A DNA stretch of 64,000 bases, taken from NCBI GenBank assembly GCA_946530965.1, contig CAMNAK010000002.1, positions 124,001 through 188,000 on the forward strand, in the 5' to 3' direction. The notes below the pieces were generated by a model that saw nothing but the letters and a program-made list of their open reading frames with translations, was not told where the DNA came from and searched no databases. Position numbers and translations under genes: made by a program. Positions 44,436 to 54,220 of the stretch are shown here, piece by piece. The first letter of the stretch is position 1. Each line of letters starts with the position of its first letter. The DNA is from an uncultured Candidatus Saccharibacteria bacterium. GTDB taxonomy: Bacteria; Patescibacteriota; Saccharimonadia; Saccharimonadales; Saccharimonadaceae.

Positions 44436-45359
44436 ATGCAAAACCAAGGACCACAAAACTTTAGCGCTCCACAAGCGCAAGCTATGCCTCAGCAAATGCC
44501 ACAACAAATGCCTACTGCCATGCCACAGCAGAGCCAAGCTTTTCCGAACCAAGCCCCACAGCAAGGCCAGGCTATTTCGGGCGCACCAAACCAGCCACAG
44601 CAGCAACAACAACAGCAGCAGCCAAAACAGGTAAAGCAGAACCCAAGTTCTACTCAAGGCTCACTTCAATTCTCCGAGCTTCGCGACTCCATGGTTATCA
44701 TGAAGGACGGCTCTTTCCGCGCAGTTATCGCTTGTAAATCTATCAACTTCGACCTCATGGCAAACAATGAGCGCGAAGGTGTAGAAATGTCTTATCAGGA
44801 CTTTCTAAACTCCATCAACTTTACGATTCAAATCCTTATCCGTTCTCAGCGTATCGATATTCGTCCTTACATCGATAAGCTAGAAAATCTCCGCCGTAAC
44901 GAAGATAACATGCTCCTTGGCCGCCTCATGGACGATTATATCGACTTTATCGATGAACTTTCTCAGGAAGCAAACATTATGGATAAATCTTTCTTTGTTA
45001 TCGTTCCATACTACAGCTCCAAAGAAGCAGAGAAGGAACTTACTGAGACCAAAAACTTCATGAAGGCTATGTCTAAGAACCAGGGCACAACCGTTTCTCG
45101 CATTAACCGTGACATCTACGATAAAGCTATTACCGAAATTAACAACCGCTGTGATTCCGTAATCCAGGGTCTATATAGCATCGGAATTCATGCTGTTCGC
45201 CTTAACACAAGTGAACTTGGCCAGCTCTTCTATAGCTTCAACAACCCAGACGATGCAATCCGTCAACCACTCGGTGACTTCAATAAGCTATCTGGTCTTT
45301 ATGTAAAGAAGGCAACCCCAGAAGAGATCGCCGAAATCAGAAAGGCTCAAGGAGAATAA
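44436..45359 (+). CDS. TraC/VirB4 N-terminal-like protein
   Basis: 307 aa. The first 75 residues are Gln/Pro/Ala-rich (a polyglutamine run is encoded near 44600). The rest (LRDSMVIMKDGSFRAVIACK, then ILIRSQRIDIRPYIDKL) resembles the N-terminal, non-ATPase half of TraC/VirB4. VirB4 proteins are usually one chain of about 800 aa; here the halves are separate genes with 2 nt between them. AGGAG before the ATG. Confidence 0.8.
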   Translation: MQNQGPQNFSAPQAQAMPQQMPQQMPTAMPQQSQAFPNQAPQQGQAISGAPNQPQQQQQQQQPKQVKQNPSSTQGSLQFSELRDSMVIMKDGSFRAVIACKSINFDLMANNEREGVEMSYQDFLNSINFTIQILIRSQRIDIRPYIDKLENLRRNEDNMLLGRLMDDYIDFIDELSQEANIMDKSFFVIVPYYSSKEAEKELTETKNFMKAMSKNQGTTVSRINRDIYDKAITEINNRCDSVIQGLYSIGIHAVRLNTSELGQLFYSFNNPDDAIRQPLGDFNKLSGLYVKKATPEEIAEIRKAQGE

Positions 45360-45361
45360 TC

Positions 45362-47161
45362 ATGGCAAAAAAGCAAAATCTAAGCGCAGCAGACATCGCT
45401 TCACAATCAAAACTACAAGAAGAAATTGAGATCCAGAACGCGTTTGAGGTCGGTACAAGAACCCTCCGAGATTTTATTGCTCCAGCTTCATTGGAGTTCC
45501 ACGGAGATTATTACCGCCTTGGTCAGAAATACGGCCGCACGCTTTATGTCTATGGCTACCCACGCAGCCTTATTACTGGTTGGCTTAGCTCAATCATCAA
45601 CATCGACGAAGTTCTAGATATTTCCATGTATATCTATCCAACGGATAGTACAGTCGTCATGAAAAACCTTACCAAAAAGGTTACTCAGCTCGAAGCAAGC
45701 CTAAATCTCAACGCAGAAAAGGGCAAAGTTCGTGACCCAGAACTAGAACACGCCCTCCAGGATGCCGAAGCTTTGCGCGATGGCCTCCAGACCGGTTCCG
45801 AAAAGTTCTTCCGCTTCGGCCTATATTTTACACTTTACGCCGATTCTCTAGACGAACTACAGTTTGTTCAGCACAAGATCGAAAACATTCTTGGTCAGCA
45901 GATGGTCTTCTCTAAGGTTGCTACCTCACAGCAAGAGCAGGGCATGAACTCTACCATGCCACAATGCACCGATCAGCTCCAGATTCGCCGCAACATGAAC
46001 ACTGGCGCTATCTCGACAACATTCCCATTTACGTCTGCCGACCTCACCCAGGAAAACGGTATTCTTTATGGCGTTAACATGCATAACAACGGTCTCGTTA
46101 TCTTTGACCGCTTCACACTAGAAAACGCCAACATGGTCGTCTTCGCTAAGTCTGGTGCAGGTAAATCTTTCACCGTTAAGCTCGAAGCTTTGCGCTCCAT
46201 GATGATTGGTACTGAAATCCTTATTATCGACCCAGAAAACGAGTATCAGCGCCTTTGCGATGCTGTCGGCGGTTCATATATTCGCCTCAGCCTTAACTCT
46301 GATGCACGCATTAACCCATTCGATCTTCCAAAGGTTATTGATGCCGAAGACGCCAATGATGCGCTTCGTACTAACATCACAACCTTGCACGGTCTATTCC
46401 GTGTCATGCTTGGTGGTGGCACACCACTTACTCCAGCAGAGGATGCCGATCTTGACCAAGCTCTTATCGATACCTATGCCCGCGCAGGTATCACAAGCGA
46501 TCCGCTCACGCATACCGCAACTCCACCAACAATTATCAACTTGTTTGATACTTTGCTACACATGGGTGGTAACGGTCCAAGCCTAGCACAGCGCCTACGC
46601 AAATATACCACTGGTACATTTGCCGGCATCTTCTCGCAGCAGAGCAATATCGATATCAATAACCGCATGGTTGTCTTTAATATTCGCGATCTTGAAGACG
46701 AACTTCGCCCAGTTGCAATGTATATCGTTCTATCCCACATCTGGAGCATTGTCCGTTCTAAGAAGACCAAGCGTATGCTTATCGTTGATGAGGCCTGGCT
46801 CTTGATGCAGCACGAAGATTCCGCAAGCTTCCTATTTAGCCTTGCAAAGCGCGCTCGTAAGTACTTCCTCGGTCTAACTACAATTTCTCAGGACGTTGAA
46901 GACTTTATGAGCAGTAAAATGGGTCGCGCAATCGTCAGTAACTCGTCCATGCAGCTGTTACTCAAGCAGTCCGCATCTGCAGTCGATGTTCTTTCCGATG
47001 TCTTCAAGTTAACAAGCGAAGAGAGAAAACGTCTCGCAAACTTCCCAGTCGGTCATGGGTTGTTCTTTGCCGGTCAAAACCACGTTCATATCCAAATTAT
47101 CGCTAGCGAAACAGAGGAATCACTCATCACGACAAATCCAAACGATAAGCGCGCTCGCTAA
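45362..47161 (+). CDS. virB4: VirB4-like T4SS ATPase
   Basis: 599 aa. Walker A FAKSGAGKSFTVK at about 260-270, then ILIIDPENEYQRL and RINPFDLP, and Walker B RMLIVDEAWLLMQHE near 471-485, all typical VirB4/TraC. A further C-terminal motif (LTTISQDVEDFM) is also conserved in the family. It powers assembly of the pilus or substrate transfer at the inner membrane face. It forms a pair with the 44436-45359 gene. No VirD4 coupling protein is in the window. Confidence 0.92.
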   Translation: MAKKQNLSAADIASQSKLQEEIEIQNAFEVGTRTLRDFIAPASLEFHGDYYRLGQKYGRTLYVYGYPRSLITGWLSSIINIDEVLDISMYIYPTDSTVVMKNLTKKVTQLEASLNLNAEKGKVRDPELEHALQDAEALRDGLQTGSEKFFRFGLYFTLYADSLDELQFVQHKIENILGQQMVFSKVATSQQEQGMNSTMPQCTDQLQIRRNMNTGAISTTFPFTSADLTQENGILYGVNMHNNGLVIFDRFTLENANMVVFAKSGAGKSFTVKLEALRSMMIGTEILIIDPENEYQRLCDAVGGSYIRLSLNSDARINPFDLPKVIDAEDANDALRTNITTLHGLFRVMLGGGTPLTPAEDADLDQALIDTYARAGITSDPLTHTATPPTIINLFDTLLHMGGNGPSLAQRLRKYTTGTFAGIFSQQSNIDINNRMVVFNIRDLEDELRPVAMYIVLSHIWSIVRSKKTKRMLIVDEAWLLMQHEDSASFLFSLAKRARKYFLGLTTISQDVEDFMSSKMGRAIVSNSSMQLLLKQSASAVDVLSDVFKLTSEERKRLANFPVGHGLFFAGQNHVHIQIIASETEESLITTNPNDKRAR

Positions 47162-47233
47162 TCGTTTCTATCTGTTACAAGCTCTAGTCATTTCTAGACA
47201 AATCGGTCAAAATATTTTAAAATATAAGTATAA

Positions 47234-50059
47234 ATGGTCAAAAAGCCAAGTATTGGGCAATATCGTGCCAGTAACGATCCCTACAACGGGATGGAATCAG
47301 CCATTACCCGCCCATCTTTTGTGCGCCCAAATCTTGATGATGACGAAGATTACGAAGCCAGCCAAGACCTTCTCGATGCCGAAGAACAAGCTAGCCAAAG
47401 CCTAGACCAATTTTCTACCGGCCCTCATCGCTCTCTTTCCGAAACCCTTTCCGACTCTCTCCGCGAAGCAGAAGAGAACCAAGATTATCACAAAGAAGCA
47501 CTTAGCTCTCAGTTCAAAAACTCCGTAAAAGGCAAGCGCATGCCAAAAACCAAAGGCGGCAAGGCTTTATTCTTTGCTAAGGAAGCAGGCAAACGCCTTA
47601 GCCCAATCGGCTTTATTTGCGCGCTCTTCATCATTGGTGCAATCTTTCTAACGGGCGCAAACTCTATGCTTGGTCCACATATTTCCGCCTTGTTTACCGA
47701 AGCAACAGATCTTCAATTCCCATCCTATAACATGCGCAACCAGCGCCTCTTTAAGTACCTTCTTGATGGCGGTGACCAGATCAAAATCAGTGGCTTTACA
47801 AAGAAATACACCAACTTTAGTCCTTGGCTCAAAAAGCGCCTCGCAAGCAACGGCATCGAGGTAGGCAAACTTAATGCCAACGGCGAATTCGTTTCTGGTC
47901 AGGTTATATCTACAAAATCTACCGTCTTAAAATACGGCGACGATATTATTACCGCCTCAGATTTCCAAACCAAATTTGCTCAAGATGCAAACTTCCGGGA
48001 CGCATATTATAGGGCAAAACGCGGGCGCATTGCGGGCTTTTTTGACGATACAGCCGAACGTTTCTATAAACGGCGAGGAGCAACGCGAGATATTCTTGAC
48101 CAATTCCGATCCACGGGAGATACCGAAGCGGACAAAACTAATTTCGAAGACACAATCAACGAGCACGTAACTGGCACCGACACCAGCATTAACAGCGCGG
48201 GTAAGCGCATCAATGAAGAGACTGGCGAAGAAGAAACCTACAAAAACGGCGAAGACCTTCAGACTAAAAACATGGCTGGCGACACTGCCGAAGCCAAAGC
48301 TCGTGCCATGGTTACTGGTATTGCAGGCAAAGTTTCAACCTTAGGCGTGCCAGTCTGTACAGCACTCCGCATCGCTAATATGGCTTCCGTAACCGCCATG
48401 GCTTACCAGATATATGAATCCATCGCGTATTTCTTGGGCTTCATGGAACCAATTAGCAAAACCATGGCAGGCGAGGGCAACACTTCCGCAATCAACGAAG
48501 CCCTCAACAAATTCACCGAAAACAGAATTAGTAATATTGATTACGTAGACGAAAACGGCAATACACAAACCAAACAAGTTTCTGGCTCCATGCTCGAAGC
48601 GACCGGCGCAAAACTTATCCTTGGTAATACTGCCGTCAATATGCAAGACGCTGATCCATTTGGCGTCAACGCTATTTCTCATGCCGCCGCAAGAGTAGCT
48701 TTCTTTACAGGCTCAAGCAATGTTGTCTGCGAAGGCGTTCAGGCTGCCGGCGCAGTTATGTCGCTAGCTACAGCTGGCGTCCCAGGCGGCTCACTTGCAA
48801 AGGTTGTTATTGGCATATCAGCCCAAGTTGTTGGCGGTGTCGCGCTTACTGGTATTGTTGCACTAGTTGTAAACGCAATCATGCCAAAACTCATCAAGAT
48901 TTTTGCAACCAACGTCTTCGAAGCTTACACCGGCATCGAAGCGGGCGAACTATTCACGGTTGGCGGCTTTAATGCAAACGCCCAGCTCGCACAAGAGGGT
49001 AGTGCACTCATGCCAGCCTCTCAAGAACAAGTTTCTCGCCAGAACTACGAGCTCGCTCTTGCAAATGCACAGGAAGCCGAGCTTGATCGCATGAATCGTA
49101 GCCCACTAGACATTTCTAGTCCAAACACCTTCCTCGGAAGCCTCGTCAGCAAATTTGCCTTCCTAAGCTACACAACCAATATTCCGAACATGGTCGCAAG
49201 CTTCGTGGGTACCGTCAGGAATTCTGCAACCAAAACTCTTGGCTCAAATGCTTCTGCATTCGTAGACACACTCCAATACACATCGCAAAACCAGGAATGC
49301 GAAAATCTTCCAGGCACCGTCTGTGATATGTACGGCAACCCAATCGTCGCTTCAGATTATTCCACTGTAGACATAACTCCAGACGATCCAAACTACGAAT
49401 ACGTTGTAAGTTACAACCTTGACGAAAACGGCAAAATTAAAGAAGATTCCAACCTCGCAAAATTCATTACTTTCTGTGCCGACCGCGAATCTCCATGGGG
49501 CGTCAAAGATGCAAACATCATGAACGCACTTCAATCTGGCAATATCGTTGTAAACAACTTACCAATCTTAAACGATGTTCAAGATCTAGTAAACGTCGTC
49601 GAGGATACTATGAATGCCGGCTGGTCAACAGGCGAGAACTGTGTCAACTCTTCAAGTAACCCTTACTGGGATGGCGAGTTTAAGTATTATCAGCGCTACG
49701 TCGAAGATATGCGTATCCTTGAGACTATGAACGGTGAAGACAGCGACAACCCAGTCGCCGAATATCGCCAGCAATACGAAAAAGATCACCCAATCGATAC
49801 TTCCTTCGAAGGCACCCTCGCGCGCATTAGTGGCAACACTGAAGAAGACATCGCTTTCTTGCTTGAGTTCGCAGAATACTCCACCATGCTCGCAAATTAC
49901 GATCCAAGCACCCGCTATGGATATATTGAGCAACCACAAACAGATCTCAGTCCGCTAGAGAGCAAAGAATTTGTCGAAACTCCAAATACCACAGCAGATA
50001 ACAATGCAAACAAATACATCTTCTTTGCAACAAACAGAGAGGCGACAATATCATGCTAA
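47234..50059 (+). CDS. Large T4SS-associated membrane protein, 941 aa
   Basis: No family recognised. Residues 1-115 are polar and cytoplasmic, one transmembrane helix follows (about 118-140, PIGFICALFIIGAIFLTG), then a long, probably extracytoplasmic region with further hydrophobic Ala/Gly-rich helices (about 360-400 and 505-560) and a C-terminal acidic domain containing several Cys. -10 TAAAAT (47218-47223) with TAGACA at 17 nt; the ATG is 10 nt further. It overlaps the next gene by 7 nt, so it is coupled to the hydrolase. Confidence 0.7.
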   Translation: MVKKPSIGQYRASNDPYNGMESAITRPSFVRPNLDDDEDYEASQDLLDAEEQASQSLDQFSTGPHRSLSETLSDSLREAEENQDYHKEALSSQFKNSVKGKRMPKTKGGKALFFAKEAGKRLSPIGFICALFIIGAIFLTGANSMLGPHISALFTEATDLQFPSYNMRNQRLFKYLLDGGDQIKISGFTKKYTNFSPWLKKRLASNGIEVGKLNANGEFVSGQVISTKSTVLKYGDDIITASDFQTKFAQDANFRDAYYRAKRGRIAGFFDDTAERFYKRRGATRDILDQFRSTGDTEADKTNFEDTINEHVTGTDTSINSAGKRINEETGEEETYKNGEDLQTKNMAGDTAEAKARAMVTGIAGKVSTLGVPVCTALRIANMASVTAMAYQIYESIAYFLGFMEPISKTMAGEGNTSAINEALNKFTENRISNIDYVDENGNTQTKQVSGSMLEATGAKLILGNTAVNMQDADPFGVNAISHAAARVAFFTGSSNVVCEGVQAAGAVMSLATAGVPGGSLAKVVIGISAQVVGGVALTGIVALVVNAIMPKLIKIFATNVFEAYTGIEAGELFTVGGFNANAQLAQEGSALMPASQEQVSRQNYELALANAQEAELDRMNRSPLDISSPNTFLGSLVSKFAFLSYTTNIPNMVASFVGTVRNSATKTLGSNASAFVDTLQYTSQNQECENLPGTVCDMYGNPIVASDYSTVDITPDDPNYEYVVSYNLDENGKIKEDSNLAKFITFCADRESPWGVKDANIMNALQSGNIVVNNLPILNDVQDLVNVVEDTMNAGWSTGENCVNSSSNPYWDGEFKYYQRYVEDMRILETMNGEDSDNPVAEYRQQYEKDHPIDTSFEGTLARISGNTEEDIAFLLEFAEYSTMLANYDPSTRYGYIEQPQTDLSPLESKEFVETPNTTADNNANKYIFFATNREATISC

Positions 50060-51855
50060 GCTTCATCAAAAAACTAAACTTCGGAATTTTTGCGAAAGTC
50101 ATCGCCAGTTCTTTTATTGCTTCGATTCTTATCTTGCAACCATGCTTCGCCGTCCTTCCAGACGAAAGTGTTATCGATTACTTCGGCTCACAGGGTATCT
50201 ACTACTACAACCCTGATGGCTCCGCCGACGCTTGTGGATCCTCAACTCGTCTTCCTGGCGACAACGTAAAAGAAAAAATCTGGAACTACTTCATCGATAA
50301 AGGTTTTAGTGATGCACAGGTTGCCGGTATTGTTGGTAACGGCATGGCAGAATCCGGCCTTACGCCAACCCGTTCGAGTAACGGCTCTTATTGGGGTATT
50401 TTCCAGTGGGGTCCACGCCGCCCAGATCTTTGGGCCATCATGGAGCAAGAAGGTCTTGGCCAATACACTAGCTCAGAATACTGGCACGCAGGAGCAGAGG
50501 AGCTCATTCCAGAAGACGACCTCGATCATATTATCACCGTCGAGCTAGATTTCCTCATGTCTCCAGTCGATGACGCTTGGGTCGATGCTATCAAAGAAGC
50601 TAACAACCCAGAGCTCGCCGCAGAAATCTTCCTTACAACTTTTGAGCGCGCTGTTAACGGTAACGACCCAATTACTCTTTATGGACCATATATGGGTCTC
50701 CTATATCAGGGAACCAGCAAGCGTCGCCAGTTTGCCCGCGAAACTTACGACGAATACAGCGGTCACGGCGTAGCTGTTAGCGCAAGCTCCGGCTCTGGCA
50801 AAAACGTCAGTATTATTGGCGACTCAATCACTGTTGGCGCAACAGGGGAGTTGAAAGCTAAATTCACAGATATTGCCGACGATCAAATCAATGCTCGCGT
50901 TAGCCGCCCATGGAATGAAGGCATCCGAGAAGCCCAAAACATGGATTTGAAAGACGTAGTTGTTTTTGCACTTGGTACCAACAACTCTGCGCCGGCAATC
51001 AATCAAAACGATATTAATAACTTGCTTGCCGTTACGGGAAACAGTCGCACAATTGTTCTCGTTACAAACTATGGCCCAGCTGGATACGAGCAAAACAACG
51101 AGCTATTCAGAGAACTAGCAAAGTCTAATTCCAATATCATCCTTGCCGACTGGAACGAGGCTGTTTCTGAAGATCCAGGAAAATACCTTGCCAGTGATAA
51201 CGTACATCCAAATGCCGAAGGTGCAAAACTTTTCGCCGAGCTCATTTATGATGCAGTTAGTAGTGCTGGCTCTGGCCTCTGTAGCGTAAGCGGCAACTTC
51301 CAAGAGCTCGTTCTATCTTATGCCTGGCCAACTTATCACCCAGCTCCATACGTAGATCGCATGCCAGCCTACGCCGAGGCTGTTACACAGTCGCAATCCG
51401 AAGGTCGCTACGTCGGCGGTTCCGTCTTTGGCGTTCCGGGCATCGACTGTGGTGGCTTCGTGACTATTTTGATGCAAAACTCTGGCGTTGCCTCAGATTA
51501 CAATACCAATCCATCTGGTGCTACCGGTAGGCAAGAGCAATGGGTACAAGAAAATGGCTGGACCCTCCTAAACGCCAACGAAAGCACAACCGTCGATACA
51601 AACATCTTACAAGCTGGTGATGTTGCCTTCTCGAATGGTCACACTTGGATCTATGTAGGCGAAATCCCAGGCTTCGATAGCGTAATCGCTTCTGCCTCGT
51701 ACGGCGAATCTTCCGCGCGCGCACCGATGGCAGGCACAGAAAGCCCGCTAGTTGGCAATGGTGCAATTGTTCGTTGGTATCGCAATCCAAATTACAACCC
51801 ACAGAACACAACCGGCACTCGCGCAACAACCGCAGGCGGACTACTCGCAAACTAA
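50053..51855 (+). CDS. Three-domain secreted wall hydrolase: tail-lysozyme + SGNH + NlpC/P60-like
   Basis: 600 aa. The signal peptide ends near PCFAV (residue 34). Residues about 75-210 resemble phage tail lysozyme (KIWNYFIDKGFSDAQVAGIV, then GNGMAESGLTP and YWGIFQW). Residues about 250-405 form an SGNH/GDSL esterase: IIGDSITVG (Ser near 259), GTNNS and DNVHPN. Residues about 420-590 look like NlpC/P60 or CHAP: GIDCGGF (Cys near 464) and SNGHTWIYVG (His near 530). This would combine glycan cleavage, ester removal and peptide cleavage in one protein. In a T4SS operon it is the likely wall-opening factor. Confidence 0.8.
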   Translation: MLSFIKKLNFGIFAKVIASSFIASILILQPCFAVLPDESVIDYFGSQGIYYYNPDGSADACGSSTRLPGDNVKEKIWNYFIDKGFSDAQVAGIVGNGMAESGLTPTRSSNGSYWGIFQWGPRRPDLWAIMEQEGLGQYTSSEYWHAGAEELIPEDDLDHIITVELDFLMSPVDDAWVDAIKEANNPELAAEIFLTTFERAVNGNDPITLYGPYMGLLYQGTSKRRQFARETYDEYSGHGVAVSASSGSGKNVSIIGDSITVGATGELKAKFTDIADDQINARVSRPWNEGIREAQNMDLKDVVVFALGTNNSAPAINQNDINNLLAVTGNSRTIVLVTNYGPAGYEQNNELFRELAKSNSNIILADWNEAVSEDPGKYLASDNVHPNAEGAKLFAELIYDAVSSAGSGLCSVSGNFQELVLSYAWPTYHPAPYVDRMPAYAEAVTQSQSEGRYVGGSVFGVPGIDCGGFVTILMQNSGVASDYNTNPSGATGRQEQWVQENGWTLLNANESTTVDTNILQAGDVAFSNGHTWIYVGEIPGFDSVIASASYGESSARAPMAGTESPLVGNGAIVRWYRNPNYNPQNTTGTRATTAGGLLAN

Positions 51856-51871
51856 AAAGGCAGGGCAAAAC

Positions 51872-52798
51872 ATGGCAACAATAGAGAACAAAAAGACAAA
51901 ACAAAAACTCCTCATCATCGGCATTGTCGCCGCAGTTTTTGCAGTCATCTTGCTATATTCCGTCATTATCGCAATCTTTCGCGCCGGCAAAGTCGGCGTG
52001 GAAGTTAAAATTGCGCCTTTCCATGCCAAAGTTATCGCAAATGGCATAGAGATCAAGAATAACGGCAAAATCTATCTTGAACCAGGAAACTATCACGTCG
52101 AAGCTTCATGTGATCATTTCGACAGTTTCTCGGGAGATTTTACGATTAGTGTCGACCAGCCATATATTGGCGCCGTCCTAGTCGCTAATGATGCCGAAGG
52201 CGAAGAATTCATAAATGGCCACCAAGCCCAATTCGCCGCCGCCGAAGGCGTAGTCGGTAAATCTCTTAATGCTGCCGGTGTTGTCATTCAAAAGAAATAC
52301 CCAATTATTAAACACCTGCCAATTAATAACCGCTTTTATTCTATCGGCTATTCATTCGATGACCCAATAAAATCCGAAGGTCTAAAAATCAATATCAAGA
52401 CAGATTACGAATATCTCGATGTTGCTATCGCGCGCCTCAAAAACTTCGAAGACGTCTCTCTAATTGATCTAGATATCAATTTCAATATCACAAATGCCTT
52501 TGCAAATCCTAAGAGCTCTAGCTCCAATGATCCAGAAACTTTCATTAAAGACAGTTTTAGTGGCAATGGAATGACCTATATCTCTGGCCAGAGTCTATCA
52601 GACAAGTATTATCTCGCCGTCTATAGCGCCTATAATAAAAACACCAAGCTCCTAAACGGCAAGTACCTTGTCCTTATAGCAAAGAGCGGGGAAAGTTGGA
52701 AGCTTGTTTCGACTCCACAGCCAATCCTCACTAAAGCAAACACGCCGAATGTTCCCGATGACATTCTAAATACCGTCAACTCATTCACTGGACAGTAG
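51872..52798 (+). CDS. T4SS-operon membrane-anchored protein, 308 aa
   Basis: Start at 51872 (MATIENKKTKQKLL), with an AAGGCAGGG ribosome-site-like stretch; an in-frame ATG at 51752 is inside the hydrolase gene. One N-terminal transmembrane helix (about 13-36, LLIIGIVAAVFAVILLYSV), then an extracytoplasmic alpha/beta domain of about 270 residues. There are hints of a PEGA-like strand pattern after the helix (IKNNGKIYLEPGNYHVEA). No enzyme motifs. Last gene of the block; a weak terminator-like stem (AAAAGTC/GACTTTT) follows at 52822-52846. Confidence 0.65.
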   Translation: MATIENKKTKQKLLIIGIVAAVFAVILLYSVIIAIFRAGKVGVEVKIAPFHAKVIANGIEIKNNGKIYLEPGNYHVEASCDHFDSFSGDFTISVDQPYIGAVLVANDAEGEEFINGHQAQFAAAEGVVGKSLNAAGVVIQKKYPIIKHLPINNRFYSIGYSFDDPIKSEGLKINIKTDYEYLDVAIARLKNFEDVSLIDLDINFNITNAFANPKSSSSNDPETFIKDSFSGNGMTYISGQSLSDKYYLAVYSAYNKNTKLLNGKYLVLIAKSGESWKLVSTPQPILTKANTPNVPDDILNTVNSFTGQ

Positions 52799-53140
52799 AG
52801 AATATATTAGCAAAATACACAAAAAGTCATCCTTATATAGACTTTTCCACAGGGCAAAACTTACACTTACCCCTGTTAAGCTATATGTTAAAAGTCCTGA
52901 CTTTTCCACAAAATAGGCAGTTTTCCACAGCTTTTTGCACAGGAATCTGCCTATTTTTTATGTTCTAAAATCTTTACAAAAGCTCCAATTATTACGCCTT
53001 AGATTAAAAATCAAAAATCGTTGTAAAAATAAAGTAAATTACAAATTGTATTGTAAAAAATAAGTAAAACTATTTTTCCACAAAAGTTTTTAACATATGT
53101 GCAATACTTTTACGTGTTTATTATTAGCAAGCCTCAGAAC
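52799..53140. other. AT-rich intergenic region with four DnaA boxes
   Basis: TTTTCCACA occurs at 52843-52851, 52902-52910, 52921-52929 and 53074-53082, all in one orientation. Between them lies a very AT-rich stretch (about 52977-53110) with repeated TTGTAAAAA and AAGTAAA-like words. No ORF is present. It could be a secondary DnaA-binding region or part of the origin. Confidence 0.55.
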
Positions 53141-53174
53141 ACAAAATAATGGCCAATTAAGGCCATTATTAAAA
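53141..53174 (-). terminator. Terminator of the dnaN-recF transcript
   Basis: AATAATGGCC...GGCCATTATT with T-run on the minus strand. Confidence 0.75.
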
Positions 53175-53197
53175 GTAGGGCGGGGTGACTAAGCGGC

Positions 53198-54220
53198 TTA
53201 TAATTTAGCCTGAACTTCCATCCCCTTAAGCCCATCTGTGCTCGTTACAACCATCTGGTATTTCTTGAAGTTATCAATCAGATGTTGCTGTCTCGAACTA
53301 TCAAGCTCTGAAAAAATATCATCCAGTAGCACTACTGGCATCTTGCCAGTTTCTTTCTCTAGTACCTGAGCCTCAATAAACTTGAGTGCCAAAATCATAC
53401 TCCTGATTTCGCCACGCGACGCCGATCCATCCGCTCGCTCATTATTAAACACAAATTCAAAATCATCTCTATGAATTCCGTAGCTCGAATAGCCCAACAT
53501 CCTGTCGCGTTCAAAATTTCTCTCAAGAATAGCGATATATTTATTTTCATCACAATCCAAATCGCCCAGATAATCCAAGCGACAAACATCTTCGTTTTTC
53601 GCAATACTTCTATAGTTATCCGTAAGAGCCTCATTGATTTTCGCTAGACCAGTAATTCTCCTCTTCAAAACCTCTGTTCCATAATGCGCGCAGAGCACAT
53701 TCCAAGAAAACAAATCATCCTCAGAAACATTCTCGTTTTTTAGTAAATCGTTTCTTTGTTTCAAAGCTTTCGTATATTTACTAAGGCTTGTCCCGTAGTT
53801 ATCATCCAACTGTTTAAAAAAGTCATCAAAATAATCACGCCGCCTCGACGGAGAAGAGCCAACTAGATAAAGATCATCTGGCTCAAAGAGCACAACAGGA
53901 TATCTATTTTTCTTCGGTAATCGCAGACTCTTTTTCGAATCAACTTCAAAACTTTTCTTCACGCCATCAAAACGAATTACAACCGTTTGCGCATCGGACA
54001 AAAAAATCTCTGCGCGGTAAAATTCCGCGCCCCTTCGCAAAATCTCTCGATCCACCCCTTTAAAGGATTTTCCCCTAAGCGCAAGATAAATTGCCTCGAG
54101 TACCGAAGTTTTTCCTGAGCCGTTTTCACCTACAATTAAAGTTGTAGATCGATTACAACTCAGCTCAAAATCTTCATGACAGCGAAAATTTTTAAGTTTT
54201 ACCCCGACAACCTTATTCAT
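53198..54220 (-). CDS. recF: DNA replication and repair protein RecF
   Basis: 340 aa SMC-like ATPase acting at gaps and stalled forks. Walker A GENGSGKTSVLEAIY near residue 32, FEPDDLYLV in the middle, and the signature/Walker B VVLLDDIFSELD near residue 295. The ATG shares one base with the dnaN stop (TAATG). Slightly shorter than the usual 360 aa. Confidence 0.95.
   Translation of the reverse strand: MNKVVGVKLKNFRCHEDFELSCNRSTTLIVGENGSGKTSVLEAIYLALRGKSFKGVDREILRRGAEFYRAEIFLSDAQTVVIRFDGVKKSFEVDSKKSLRLPKKNRYPVVLFEPDDLYLVGSSPSRRRDYFDDFFKQLDDNYGTSLSKYTKALKQRNDLLKNENVSEDDLFSWNVLCAHYGTEVLKRRITGLAKINEALTDNYRSIAKNEDVCRLDYLGDLDCDENKYIAILERNFERDRMLGYSSYGIHRDDFEFVFNNERADGSASRGEIRSMILALKFIEAQVLEKETGKMPVVLLDDIFSELDSSRQQHLIDNFKKYQMVVTSTDGLKGMEVQAKL

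Noticed and set aside
50053..51855. Prophage interpretation of the tail-lysozyme domain
   Set aside because: No phage structural or packaging genes; neighbours are PrgI, VirB4 and membrane components of a T4SS.
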